A stretch of DNA of 64,000 nucleotides from Davidsoniella eucalypti (GCA_004009845.1 RMBW01000122.1:18527-82526); one strand, 5' to 3'; positions 49,701 through 61,011 are shown, counted from the first letter of the stretch. Notes: generated by a model not told the origin, from the letters alone. Translations and numbers: made by a program.

Positions 49701-50095
49701 TGTAGAATATGCAGTAGAAAATATACAGGAAGAAAAATAACGAAGATCATAGATGCCCTTTGTGGGCCAGAATCTATGTGATGCCAGAGCAAACAGGTCA
49801 GTTGGTAGCAACATCGTCGTCGACTGAATGGCTGCTGAGAGTCGCGCCTAGTCGCGTTGGGAGACGTTATTCATCTAAGCACAATAGTGTATTAACGAGT
49901 GGTAGATCCGACCCACAAAAAAAATGTCGCAGCCTCGTCTATATTATTCTAGTCCAGCATCTCTATAACCTTAACCAAGTCTGGACTCGCTGATAGCCGT
50001 GTCTTTAGCATCGTCTATAGCAACAGATTTTTTTTGTGCAAGCGATCGCAATTCCAACAGAACACCCGCTGTTCATATAATTTCGAGACGACATC
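49701..50095. promoter_or_regulatory. Shared bidirectional promoter of OGG1 and U2AF65
   Basis: The two start codons are 395 bp apart and face away from each other, so the regulatory sequences of a DNA repair gene and a splicing gene overlap here. No ORF of note and no motif I can name confidently are visible. Confidence 0.6.
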
Positions 50096-52093
50096 ATGGG
50101 TGAAGGAGCTCCAAGAGGTTGGTCTCAATCTTAACCATTAACTACGCAGATTTAAATGCTAACACTTCACTATCAGAATCGCGCAAGGGCGGCGGCCGTG
50201 AATATGGAGTAAGTCCATTCGCAACACCATATCTAAACACATCGCAATATAGTGCCATGCATGCTAACAATCCATAGGGCCGAGGCGATAGAGAAGGTCG
50301 CCGTGACCGCGATCGCGACCGTGACAGCCACAGAGAACGCAGACGCTCCCGTTCGCCCGAGTACCGTGGAGGCCGTCGTCGCGAAGAAGAGCCCGACGCA
50401 TATTCCGCCAGCCGCAGCCACCGTGAGAGAGAGAGAGAAGATCGCTATTCTGGCCGTGACCGCCGTGGACGCGATCGCGAATGGGATCGTGAAAGAGGTT
50501 CTGAGCGCAACAACAGACGCGACCGTGACCGCCAAGGTGGTGGAGGAGGCGACGACGACGAACGCCCGAGTCGGCGCGAACGTGATGGCCATGGCGACGA
50601 GCGCAGACGGGACCGCGGTGGTAGAGATAGACGTGGCCCTGGAGGCGGCGGTGGTGGTGGCGTAGCTGCAGCTGCAGCTGCAGCTGGACCTGATGACTTC
50701 CCCAGTAACCGCGGCCGCAGTCCTTCGCCTCCCAAGAAGCGCGAGCCTACTCCCGACTTGACAGACGTCGTGCCTGTCTTAGAGCGTAAACGCCGTATGA
50801 CCCAGTGGGATATCAAGCCTCCTGGCTACGACAACGTCACCGCCGAGCAAGCAAAGATGTCTGGCATGTTCGCCCTACCAGGAGCTCCCCGCCAGCAGCA
50901 GCAACAACAAAACGACCCCTCCAGACTACAAGCCTTCGTCAAAAACACGAACAACCCCGAAACCACAAACAATGGCGCATCTCTAAAGCCCAATAACGCC
51001 CGTCAAAGCAAGCGTCTGATTGTATCGAATCTCCCCGCCAAGACGACGGACGAAGGCATACAAGCATTTTTCAACTTACAAATGAATGGACTAAATGTCA
51101 TCGAAGGCACAGATCCTTGTGTTCTCGCCCAAAAGTCAAGAGACGGTTCCTTTGCTATCATCGAGTTCCGCGAATCGTCTGATGCGACAGTCGCGCTCAT
51201 CTTCGACGGTACCTTGATGGAGGAGTCCAGTTCTGATCACTCAGGAATCTCCATCCGTCGTCCCAAGGACTACATCGTTCCCGATGTTCTCAATGATCGG
51301 AACAACCGCGAACGTGGCGAATTGGAGACTACTGTTCCCGATAGCCCCAACAAGATCAGCATCTGCAACATTGCTCCATTTTTTCAAGACGAGCAAATCA
51401 CCGAGTTGTTGCTATCTTTCGGTGAACTAAAGGCATTCGTCTTGATCCGTGACAGACACACCGGAGAATCAAGGGTAAGTTTGTCGCACGCCATTAATTG
51501 GTATCTAACGTGGCTAACATGATATGTAGGGAGCTGCTTTCTGTGAATATGTTGATTCATCTGCTACAGATGTAGCTATCCAGGGTCTCAACGGCATGGA
51601 GCTTGGTGACAAGAAGCTCAGGGTACAAAAGGCCAGCTGTGGTATCACACAAGTTTCTGGTATCGAGATGGGCATCAGTGCCATGTCGATGCTGGCGGGA
51701 ACTACTGCAGTCCAGCCTGACGAAACCCGTGTTCTACAGCTTCTTAACATGGTGACACCGGACGAGTTGCTAGACAACGACGATTACGAGGGTATGTCGT
51801 CCTATCCAACTTAGTTCCATCAAAAATACATGTGTACTAACATTCTACATCTAGAAATCCGCGACGACGTTCACGACGAATGCTCCAAGTTTGGCACTAT
51901 TCTCGAGTTGAAGATTCCCCGTCCCTCGTCTGGCTCAAAGCAGTCACCTGGTGTCGGTAAGATATTTGTCAAATTTGACACCAAGGAAGCATGTGGCAAG
52001 GCTCTACGCACTCTTGCTGGTCGCAAGTTTTCTGATCGTACTGTTATCACAACCTACTTCCCCGAAGAGAACTTTGAGGTTGGTTTGTGGTAA
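50096..52093 (+). CDS. U2 snRNP auxiliary factor large subunit (U2AF65)
   Basis: Five exons (50096-50117, 50177-50208, 50278-51474, 51530-51791, 51855-52093) give 583 residues; introns are 55-69 nt with CTAAC branch sites. U2AF65 binds the polypyrimidine tract and helps bring U2 snRNP to the branch site. Residues 1-165 are Arg-rich, mainly RD, RE and RG rather than RS dipeptides, ending in Gly7 and Ala6 tracts. W195 lies in a U2AF35-binding motif (KRRMTQWDIKPPG). RRM1 spans about 262-345 and RRM2 about 376-455. The C-terminal UHM spans about 485-583, with the R-x-F motif in GRKFSD and a terminal Trp typical of the family. The first intron (59 nt, donor GTTGGT) is required because the frame otherwise stops. 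Fungal orthologues are S. pombe Prp2 and yeast Mud2. The UHM is expected to bind the Trp motifs of SF3B1, encoded 2.4 kb away. Identity is secure; the first small exons are the least certain part. Confidence 0.95.
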
Positions 52094-53100
52094 GCGATTT
52101 TATACGTTTTTTATCTGTTCATAATTGGCACCTCATTACTTTTACAATGTTTTTATTTTCTTTTGGTTTTGCTTTCTGGAGTATAAAGGGGAATCACAAA
52201 TAGGGACTTAAGCAACTTTGGCATTGCACGTTTTTACAACACTCAATATACGTCAGCTCGAGAGCTATGTGCACATTTATTCACAATGATACTTCTCATA
52301 TTACAACATGATCATTTAAATAATATAACACAATTTATTTTGGATATATACTCCATGGCGTAACCGATTATCTTTCCAGTGTTCAGCAAATAAAAAGTGA
52401 TGCCTAAATGCGACAGTTAGCATAAAGTCCTACCAAATTTTTAACAAGTAAAAGTGATAGGTAGTGTTAATGTTTCAGAGTAAACAGTAGAATCAAGGGA
52501 CCTAACGGTCCTCATGTTATAGGTACCAGAAAAATGACCAGTCTCATCAAATACATAGGGTATGTGGGTTTGAGGGTTTAGCACTAACCTGTGTGAATGT
52601 GCTAGGAAGCAAGATTGCTAGATGTTAGTATATATAAGCTTTATTGAAGACAAAAAAAATCATCTAGTATTGATAACACGCGCTAAGCGTGCCCGAGTCG
52701 GAGCTTTGCGCATTCTGAGAATTGCAGTTTTTTGGTTGTTTGTTTACAAGAGATGGTAAGTTGCAAACATTGACGCAAGGCTTTGCAAACTTTTGTTGTC
52801 CAAGGTGGGTCACGATAGCCTTGTAACTTTAGTCATCCAAATTGCAGTGAATATCACGTGAGATGAAGTGCACCCCACTTGTTTCAAGCCTAGTAGGCCC
52901 TAATTAAGCGACAAGTAACCGGATAGACTCTATTGAGACCCACGCACAATATTCCCCACTTAGTAAGAAAGATTTCGATACAGTTTACCATAGCAAAATC
53001 ACATCGGCGAACATTTTTGATCTCTGTTTAGCTCTTACTCCTTCTTTTCTTTGACAACAACCTCTCCTCGCCAATTTTCCGAGACCACCAAACCGACAAA
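52094..53100. promoter_or_regulatory. U2AF65 3' region and RPS13 promoter
   Basis: About 1 kb without a coding frame. The proximal part before RPS13 has a perfect TCACGTGA palindrome (52854-52861, a bHLH/Cbf1-type E-box) and AGGCCCTAA (52895-52903), close to the Tbf1-type RCCCTAA motif known from ribosomal-protein promoters of several ascomycetes. An AGGGTTTAG motif lies near 52573. A CT-rich leader (about 53020-53070) precedes the start. The motif matches are visible; factor binding is inference. Confidence 0.45.
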
Positions 53101-53900
53101 ATGGGTAGACTTCACAGCAACGGCAAGGGCATTTCAGCCTCCGCCGTCCCTTACTCTCGCACTGCTCCCGCGTGGCAGAAGACCACCCCCGACCAGGTTG
53201 CCGACCAGATCTGCAAGCTGGCCCGTAAGGGTGCTTCTCCCTCTCAGATCGGTGTCGTCCTGCGTGACGCCCACGGCATTGCCCAGGTCAAGATTGTCAC
53301 TGGTAAGTTTGAAACCGAGCTGAAATACATTTTACTGGTGAGAAAGTTGCTAACAGAATATGCTTTAGGTAACCGCATTGTCCGCATCCTGAAGGCCCAT
53401 GGTACGAACTCCCCCATCTGAATATCAATAACCGACGATATCCCGCTCGATCGCGACTCGAATCGTAGAAACCATACTCCAAATGTAAATCATCGAGTAC
53501 GGATCGAAACGGATATACGTCTTGTGACATGTACAAGGTGGTCACTATGTCGAAAGACGATGGCCAGCCTGTTATTGCCTCTGATCGGTCTTGGCTGACA
53601 GAGTGAACTTATAGGTCTGGCTCCTGAGCTTCCTGAGGATTTGTACAACCTGATCAAGAAGGTTAGTTTATTTCTCAACATATCTCCCGCCCCGTTGCAC
53701 ACAGTTCACTAACATCTGGCATCCAGGCTGTAACCGTCCGTAAGCACCTTGAGCGTAACCGCAAGGACAAGGACGCCAAGTTCCACCTGATTCTAATTGA
53801 GTCTCGTATCCACCGTCTGGCCCGTTACTACCGCCGCATTGCTCAGCTTCCCCCCAACTGGAAGTACGAGTCCGCCACTGCCAGCACCCTGGTTGCTTAA
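53101..53900 (+). CDS. RPS13: 40S ribosomal protein S13 (uS15)
   Basis: Four exons (53101-53302, 53369-53401, 53615-53661, 53727-53900) give exactly 151 residues, the universal length of eukaryotic S13. The protein is a small-subunit component near the platform, homologous to bacterial S15. The sequence is unmistakable: MGRLHSNGKGIS at the start, GVVLRDAHGIAQVK in the middle and YRRIAQLPPNWKYES near the end. Introns are 66, 213 and 65 nt; introns 1 and 2 both interrupt a Gly codon after its first base. Intron 2 is three times longer than any other in the window and starts GTACGA; GCTGAC at 53594 is its likely branch site. The start context is ACAAAATGG. It lies downstream of and parallel to U2AF65, and convergent with SDC1 (419 bp between stops). 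Confidence 0.98.
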
Positions 53901-54319
53901 ATGCACCCTCATCACCTTTCTTAAAAATATGATGTATGTATTCGGGTCTTCTGGACGGGAGGTTGTCTCAAATGAAGAATAAAAAAACCTTTCAATCAAG
54001 TCAACTTCTCTTTCCATGAAAAAAAAAGCGCATTGTCTTTTATAACGAAATAATTACGGAGTTCGGGTGGGCTTAGGCGTTTATACGGTCCGGAAATTAG
54101 AAGCAATCATTTTTTCATCTTCAAATGGATTCTTCACGGCCTGTATCGCCAGGCCAACATGAACATGTGAATATGTTTGTATTATACCTCTAGAAATCTA
54201 AGCCAACTTGTAGTGATTGTGAAATGTGTGGAGTTTTATTAAGATGCATATATCTCGGGTATCAAAGGGCTATGTTGCTTGCTAGCATCAAAATATTGAA
54301 ATAAACTATACCTATCTAC
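53901..54319. other. Convergent intergenic region RPS13/SDC1
   Basis: 419 bp between two stop codons facing each other; it holds the two 3' UTRs. A-rich tracts near 53980 and 54020 may serve polyadenylation. No gene is seen. Confidence 0.6.
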
Positions 54320-54676
54320 TTATTCGACATTTTCAAGTTCTTCGGAACGTTGAATCAAGTATTCACCAAGAACTCTTAGAGGATCCGCGGGCCTAAAAGA
54401 TAACGTTAGCTAGACCATAATAGTTCACAAAAGAAAGATATGTTAACTCACTGTTCAGCGCCGATCTTTTTCATGCCTTCCATCAGTACACCAGTGACTT
54501 TAGTATTGAGATACTTGCGGACTGACTCCTTGTCACCGCTGGCTTCTGCGATAGCCTTTTCGACACGGCGTTAGTTTGACAGTATCAATAAGGCAATGAA
54601 TTGAACTCTACCCAAGAGGACAACATACCGGATCAGTGGCATCAGTCATCTGCACATCAACTGGGTTGGAAGTCAT
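54320..54676 (-). CDS. SDC1: COMPASS histone methyltransferase subunit Sdc1 (Dpy-30 family)
   Basis: This small gene is easily missed. Three exons (54629-54676, 54452-54555, 54320-54392) give 74 residues. Intron 1 is 73 nt (GTATGT...AAAAG, branch CTAAC) and intron 2 is 59 nt (GTGAGT...TTTTAG). After a short acidic N-terminus, residues about 28-68 form the Dpy-30 motif: VRKYLNTKVTGVLMEGMKK followed by ADPLRVLGEYLIQRSEE. Dpy-30/Sdc1 proteins are homodimers that bind the Ash2/Bre2 subunit and support histone H3 Lys4 methylation by Set1/COMPASS in the nucleus. The length is typical of short filamentous-fungal orthologues and less than yeast Sdc1 (175). Its start faces that of FAN1 across 362 bp. 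The splice model keeps all three exons in frame and ends at the family's usual C-terminus, so confidence is high. Confidence 0.93.
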
Positions 54677-55038
54677 GATTAACAGCTCGTGAGATTGAAG
54701 AAAAACACGGATTATAGCCTGAAAAGTATGAAGGCTTCAGAAAGTGGCCAAGCCCTTGGAGACGAGTATATTCGCTAAGATCTTCTTCACGATGATCGTC
54801 GTTGAAAAAGGAACAGTTAGTCGTGCATTTTCTAGCACGTGACATCGCGTGTATAACGTGAAAGTTTGATTTCATAAGTTTAGGCACACGTCTGGGTTAG
54901 CACCAAACCCTAGTATCTGTATTATATTGAGTTTTTATATCTGTCAAAACTAACTATAATATGTTGCTAAAAAATGACAGATAACACCGCGGATATTTCA
55001 TTTATTCTTTAGACGAGTTAGGGCCTTGAAAATCTTCT
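54677..55038. promoter_or_regulatory. Shared bidirectional promoter of SDC1 and FAN1
   Basis: The start codons of two divergent genes are 362 bp apart. The segment contains ACCAAACCCTAG near 54902, similar to the AACCCTA motifs seen elsewhere in the window. No other gene is visible. Confidence 0.55.
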
Positions 55039-57688
55039 ATGATGGACAAATTTGTTACGCGCAAGCCACGGATCGGTAAAGAAACACCGGAGAAACCACC
55101 AAAAAAGAAGGCTCGACTAAGCGACGTTGATCTTGAGACTGACTCCGATAATAGTGCCGTGATAAAGTCAGAAGATAACGGTAGTATATATTCTACTATC
55201 GAACCAGATATTTTCTCAAAGGGGGACCCCTCTTTGGTATCACTCGAGGCGGCAGTTCCCGCCATTGATGACCCAAGTCTTCTCGTCGATGAGGGTATAG
55301 ATGGCAGTGAGACAGATGCTGTAAAGAAGGAAGCAACGACAGACACAAGAGATGACCGTAAGCCGCGGTGGATCAAAGGCAAGAGCTCGCTATACGTTGA
55401 TGCATTCAACCTGGCTTTGGACGTCGTTGTCGCAGACGAATCGCATCTCTTTAACAAAAAGGAACATGGGATCTTCGGCCAATGGCGAGAACTCAAGTAC
55501 CAAGAACAATACTTGTAAGAGCAATCAATACCAACTCTCATGAGTACGCTTGTGTGGTTGACTAATATGCATCGCAAGATATGTGAGGTTATTTCTTCGC
55601 AAGACAGCTGCGTGGCATCGGATACATCGCCTAGAATATCACAGTGATGTGTCCGATATGAAGTCTACCATAGAAGCGTTACAACAAAGACGACAACACA
55701 CGAGTCCAGAAACGCCCAAGGAAGAAGTCCGGGATGAGGACTTGGTAGCACCCCTCGAGGATACTGACTATGCCAGTTCATTTTCGTTTATGGACTCGTC
55801 TGATGAATACATCACCACCGTTGAAGAGGCAGTAGATCTTCTCAGTCTAGATGAAGTGAAGGCTTTTGCAAAAGCCGCTCACATACCGGGAAAGAACAAA
55901 GTAGATCTTTGTCGAAATATAGCGAGAAGCGCAATAGAACAGAGAGGCCTGATCTCACTTGGAGTGACACGGCGAAAGTCGTCGGTGCCTTCAAGTGTGG
56001 AAACACCCGATATAGAGTCCAGGGATGGCCAAGGCCGTGTTGCTGATTCAGTCGATACGCTGCCAAATCGTGAGAAAGCAGTGTTGGACAAGATCCTCGC
56101 AATTGCTGGGCCGTGTATCCGTGTTTCTCACCAGACTTTCAAGTTGTTTGAACGCGTCCATATCGTCTTCTACCGTTCGACACAATGGACCGAGAAGTCA
56201 CTCACCGCCATCATCCTTGCCAAGATATCGCGGCGTAACTTTCCGGAATATATTGTCCATAGATCCACTACGATATTTACGTCCCGAAAGACTCTGATCG
56301 AGTTTGATAGTGCGCTCCGTCTTGAAGCCGAGGTTGATGTACTACTTGAAACTGGCTCTGCTGCCTTCCCGAGTGTCTTGGAGATTCTAGACACTATCTA
56401 CCCTCGCTGGCAAACGCTGCTCAAAGAGGAACAAGAGAAAGACTACATGTTCGAGCCTGGGGAAGGCACTTACCTACGCCGTTTCTCGCCCGCACACACC
56501 TTGACTCGTCTCGTACATAAGGGCGCCTACGTCCTCGGCCGCCTCAAGCAATACGAGCGTGAATACAGTCTCCTCAACGAACTTCTAGATCAGCGACTAT
56601 TCCACCCGGCGCGCCGCGGTGCTTGGTATCAGCGCAAGGCTCTCCTCGAAGAACACTATCTACACGCCATCGACACTCTAAACACCGATGGTACCGCCAC
56701 AACAGACATCGCCACCCGCAAGAAGTCGTGGAAGAAAAAGGCCGTAGACACCTGTGAGCGCGGTCTACAGGATAACCAATGTCATGTGATCTTCCACCAT
56801 GACCTACAAAAGCGCCTGGTAAAGCTGGAGCGACAGTTGCGTATTCCCAAACGGCTACAGCACGACTTTGGCCATGTTTTGCTACGTGCTCCGCAAGAAC
56901 ATACTGTGGAAGGCATTCAGCTTAAGCCGGCAACTTGCATATCCGCATTGTCTAGGGCTAGCACACGCACGATGTGGCTTGATACGCTAGGCGCAGATCC
57001 AACTGCCATAGTGAGCGTTGAAACCATGTGCCTTAGCTGGTACCGACACCACGGCGGCTGGAAAGGCTACCACGCCGAAGGAGGCATCGTGCGCACATTA
57101 TTTGCGTATCTATTCTACGACATCCTCTTCCTGCCCGTGGCCAACGTCTTCCAGACCGCGTTCCAGAACTGCCCACTCGATCTCTTTACCGATGCCTTCT
57201 ACGCAGCACGGGCTCCTGAGATAAACCAACGTCTAGCGGCGATATCTAACGGAAAAGGCGAAGATATCGTGGCAGACGTCATGCGGCGCGAGGGTGAGCG
57301 GCAGCCATGTGTCGTCGGCCTAGACTGGACCAAGTACAAAGCAGATGATGTCTTGGAGCTAGTGCGATGTTTCCAGCCGCCCGGAGCTCTCGCGGCCATC
57401 TGTAAGGTCTTAGCGCAGGAATATCGAATGCGCGGTGGTGGTCTGCCTGATTTACTACTGTGGCGACCACGATTGGAAGACAAAAAGGAGGCGGACGTCA
57501 AGAACATGGGTCTTGATGAGTCTGTAGATAAGGCGGTATCACAGTCAGGCGAATGCATGTTCGTCGAGGTCAAGAGTACCAATGACCGTGTAAGTGATAC
57601 ACAGAGACTCTGGATGCATGTACTCAGTGCAGCTGGTGTTCCGGTTGCCGTGTGTCGGGCCGCAGCACAAGAAGTCCGGGAAGCGTGA
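55039..57688 (+). CDS. FAN1: Fanconi-associated nuclease 1 (FAN1)
   Basis: Two exons (55039-55514, 55579-57688; 64-nt intron with GTAAGA and branch GACTAAT) give 861 residues. FAN1 is a structure-specific 5' flap endo/exonuclease used in interstrand crosslink repair. The N-terminus is a basic, probably disordered region (PKKKAR, likely nuclear signal) with two sumoylation-type sites (IKSE at K43, VKKE at K96). A SAP-like DNA-binding segment (EEAVDLLSLDEVKAFAKAAHI) lies near 238-280, followed by the TPR-like helical region. The C-terminal VRR_NUC domain shows GGLPDLLLW with P782-D783 and FVEVKS with E822-x-K824, the PD...ExK nuclease core. No Cys/His cluster like the animal UBZ finger is visible near the N-terminus. 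Two adjacent ATGs could start it; the first is given. It is divergent from SDC1. Identity is secure. Confidence 0.95.
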
Positions 57689-57721
57689 TTCTCGGGGAGT
57701 CTCGTCACACCATCATGAACC

Positions 57722-57739
57722 CGCTCTACATAGAGAGCG
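57722..57739. repeat. Small hairpin just after FAN1
   Basis: CGCTCT (57722-57727) pairs with AGAGCG (57734-57739) over a 6-nt loop, 33 nt after the stop codon. It may be part of the 3' UTR or a 3'-end signal; short stems like this also occur by chance. Confidence 0.4.
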
Positions 57740-57877
57740 CATGCACTAAATATACACAATTACATCACATATGACACATATCTATGTATATCGAATACCA
57801 CCACATATGCACCACCGGTACCTTGTGCGGCTATACTTGTCTTCAGCTAAACCGAAATATTGCGGTTCTGGCCTCTC

Positions 57878-57910
57878 ATTGGACAATATTTAAGTGGCCA
57901 AGTGTCCAAT
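57878..57910. repeat. 8-bp inverted repeat ATTGGACA / TGTCCAAT
   Basis: Perfect arms at 57878-57885 and 57903-57910 enclose a 17-nt loop with a TTTAAG...GGCCAAG core. ATTGG/CCAAT at the ends are also CCAAT-box words (Hap complex), in opposite orientations. Confidence 0.45.
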
Positions 57911-60900
57911 ATTCATGTCTGACAACTGGGCAAATAGCTCTGTCTAGCTTCGCCACTTGAGAAGCCAGCATTGTCTACAGGGCCAGATTCGATGTAATGT
58001 GATCCGGGAACTTCTGTCCTCCTCGTACTCTGCTGTGTCTGTTGTCCGTATTCACTCCCCCCTTTCTCCTTTCACAGTGGTAGTCTCGAAAGAGATGTCG
58101 TGCCCGAGCTGAATGCATGCAGCTGCTTGTTCTCTTTGCTCGACAACGGACTTGTCTCGCGCTTGCATACGTAGGCGATACAGCCATGCTAACGGATAGC
58201 CGGATGCCACTACTGCTAGTATCCTGTCTTAGAGAGCGAGAAATTGCCACGGATCGTCCATTTTCAAGTATCACCAATACTACAATACTAGCCCTTGTAT
58301 CATCCAGCTTGTGATATAAATAAAATACGACACTCTGTGGTTTCATCACTGTGCAGTACAGACCTTCAGTCTTTGTCGTGATATAAGTAAAAGAATAGAG
58401 TAGAAGCCTGAAACAGCACAAGAGCATGGCATGCGGAAGTGACATCTCCATGTGCCTGCCATCCTGCCTCTTCTGTATATCTGGGCGATAGAGGGTGTAC
58501 TCCAAGCAATGTTTCGTCATAAGGGTCTAGCATTGCCGAGTCTCATGATACATGTGACGTTAAGCCCCCTAACATCATCTCTTGCTTCTCGTCTACAGCT
58601 AGTCTATTCGTGAGTCTGGTTCTTCTTAGACTCGGATATTCTCTGCTCCTTCCAAGAGAAAAAAAAAAGACCTCCAATATATCGACGGCGGAGATGCCGC
58701 AACGGTGCTCTTTTTGATGCTGGTTCATTTCTACCTGTCGATGTAACATGTACTAAATGAAGCTCCCAGACCGCAAATCATCGTTTATAGGCCTTGATTG
58801 GTGGATGACCCCGACTGCAGACTCAGCCAATTCTATCTAGAACATGGTACCAGTATTACATTCCTTGCCTTTGTCGACTAAACAAGTTGCTCTCGTTTTG
58901 TCTTGATTCTTTTGTTCTTTTAGAGATCCTTATACTCCTCCTCCCCTGTCGAAATATGGCAATAACAGCAAAAAAGGAAACGCGGGATGAACTCACCTAA
59001 CATTGTTTCGGCGGCAAACGAGACAAAAGAAACAAGGGAGGAGAACGAACAAGACCTGCAGGGCCCTGAAATAGAGACGAATTGTCGTGGCACAGACGGC
59101 GGAGAAAGCATCAAAGCGAAGTGTACAGATGTAAGAGATGCTTGCCTTCATCTAGGCTAGCACTACAGCACTATCGTTGGGTAGAACAATAGCACATGAT
59201 GGCGACTGGGATGAATTGATACGCAAATGAGCATTCATTTCAACAGAGACCCTAAATCTCAGAAGGCATCAGTAGTGCTCAATAGCGAAATGATGTTCTA
59301 GTCAAAATGAAAACAATGGCAAACTACCTTCCTACAAATAGAAAGCTTCTAGAGTATCGTTAATGCACCGCCAGAAGAAGCGAATCCCACACTACGAAAT
59401 TCCATATTGTGACATATTGGATATGCTATATGTAAATGTGCTATAGGCTTGACATTTATCCAGGATTATAGACCTGACCTGCTAATGTTGTACTCATTCT
59501 CACTCGTGATAAAACGGATAGCAACAGTTTAGATTCTTTCGATACTATAAACCCTAGGACTTGGACCAAGCGTCACCCAACACCTGGTTGCATATACCAC
59601 CCTCCAATCTAGAGCAAAATTCGGTTCAAACACCATCTCATAGACCTTTTGCTCTCTTTCTTTGACGTTGTTTCTGCCAAGCGAGGGGCAGGAACAAAAG
59701 GGGAGCTGTGACTGGCACACTACATCAAAGGTCCTTACATGTAAATGGATCCTGTGGATATAAAGTGAAGGAGAAAGTAATGGTGCAAAACTCATCTCAT
59801 ACAGAGGAACGAACGTATTGAGGTGATCCGTACTGTTGGGATCTTAATATCGCTGTCTTTTTTTTGGGGTTGTCAGGCAGGCCTTGAGAACGCCCAAGCT
59901 TTACTGGGATACATCAAGGAAAGCGAAGGAAGCCCTGTAAAGTTTGGGTATAGTCTATCTTAACCCATTATTCCCGTATCAATTTGATGGGTACACTGGC
60001 TGTTGGAAGAAGAGACCAGTGGGTAGGCCTGAGCGAATTGATAGAATCATCATAGTTGGATGACTTTGTAGCAACTTCAATAGAAGCAGTACCTTGTAAG
60101 TTTCCAACTACCGTCTAATCATCATCAACCAGACCGACATTACGAAGCGCATAGCCCATGAGAATTAGGCTTGAGAATCCCTCTCGCCCAGCTGATCTCG
60201 CATCCAAGCTATTGGGTCCCAACTCCTTCTTCAAAATTTGCTAGTATCAGTCAAGGTGAAATGAAAACGATAATAAGAAAGGCAGTCCTCAATGGGAATA
60301 CCCAACGATCTTCATCCTAGTGCGGAAGCTATACCCGTGGCCTGCATTGGTAGTAGAAGGCAAAAAAAAAGAAGGAGATAACAAAGTTAAATGCCTTCAG
60401 CAAGCATAACCTCTCTTGACCTAGCTTTCACGAACCCCCGTATCCTTGCTCAAAACTAGCTCGTGATGTGGTCACCGCTGGTGCTGGCTGTTGGATTCCT
60501 TTTGATAGTTGCTTCTGTGGGAGATATCATTGGTTTCCTACTTCCTGGTACCAGCAAGCCAGTATTCGGGATTGGTAGGAAGCCTACAACTACAAATATA
60601 GTAGAGGCACCGGGGAGCCAGGAGAGAAGGAACGCCATTCACGTGCTGGAGTATTCATGCGGACAATAACAGCCAAGGAGGGGTTATATCTGTATAATCG
60701 ACCAGGGTAGAATAGAAAGCCAAAGCAGTTTTCAGTATACGATGCTAGTGTGTTGCTAAACACGCCCTTGTATGAATGGATTTCTTCTCTTTTTGTGTGG
60801 CAAAAAGAAAAGAACAAAACTCGACACAAACGCCCAGAATATCTGTCTCCCGATCCTCCGACGCCAAGCACGAAGTCGTGAGCCATGCTGTTGGAACCGG

Positions 60901-61011
60901 TGAGAGGACATGATAGGGTAAAGCCCAGATATATACTTAGATGCGATAGTACCGGAAGACAAGATAGCACGTATTGACATATGTGCTCCACAAGAATCTG
61001 GACAACTCCCC

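Noticed and set aside
53590..53604. CTGA/ACA as a snoRNA D box or ACA box in RPS13 intron 2
   Set aside because: GCTGAC sits 20 nt before the 3' splice site and is better explained as the intron branch site; no partner C or H box is convincing.
60463..60669. 68-codon frame with one hydrophobic segment
   Set aside because: No recognised homology, no splice partners, and an equally long frame on the opposite strand. Not enough for a gene call.
59529..60991. Minus-strand frames of 88 and 133 codons
   Set aside because: No motifs and Cys/Ser/Leu-rich composition typical of translated noncoding DNA; no continuous splice model.
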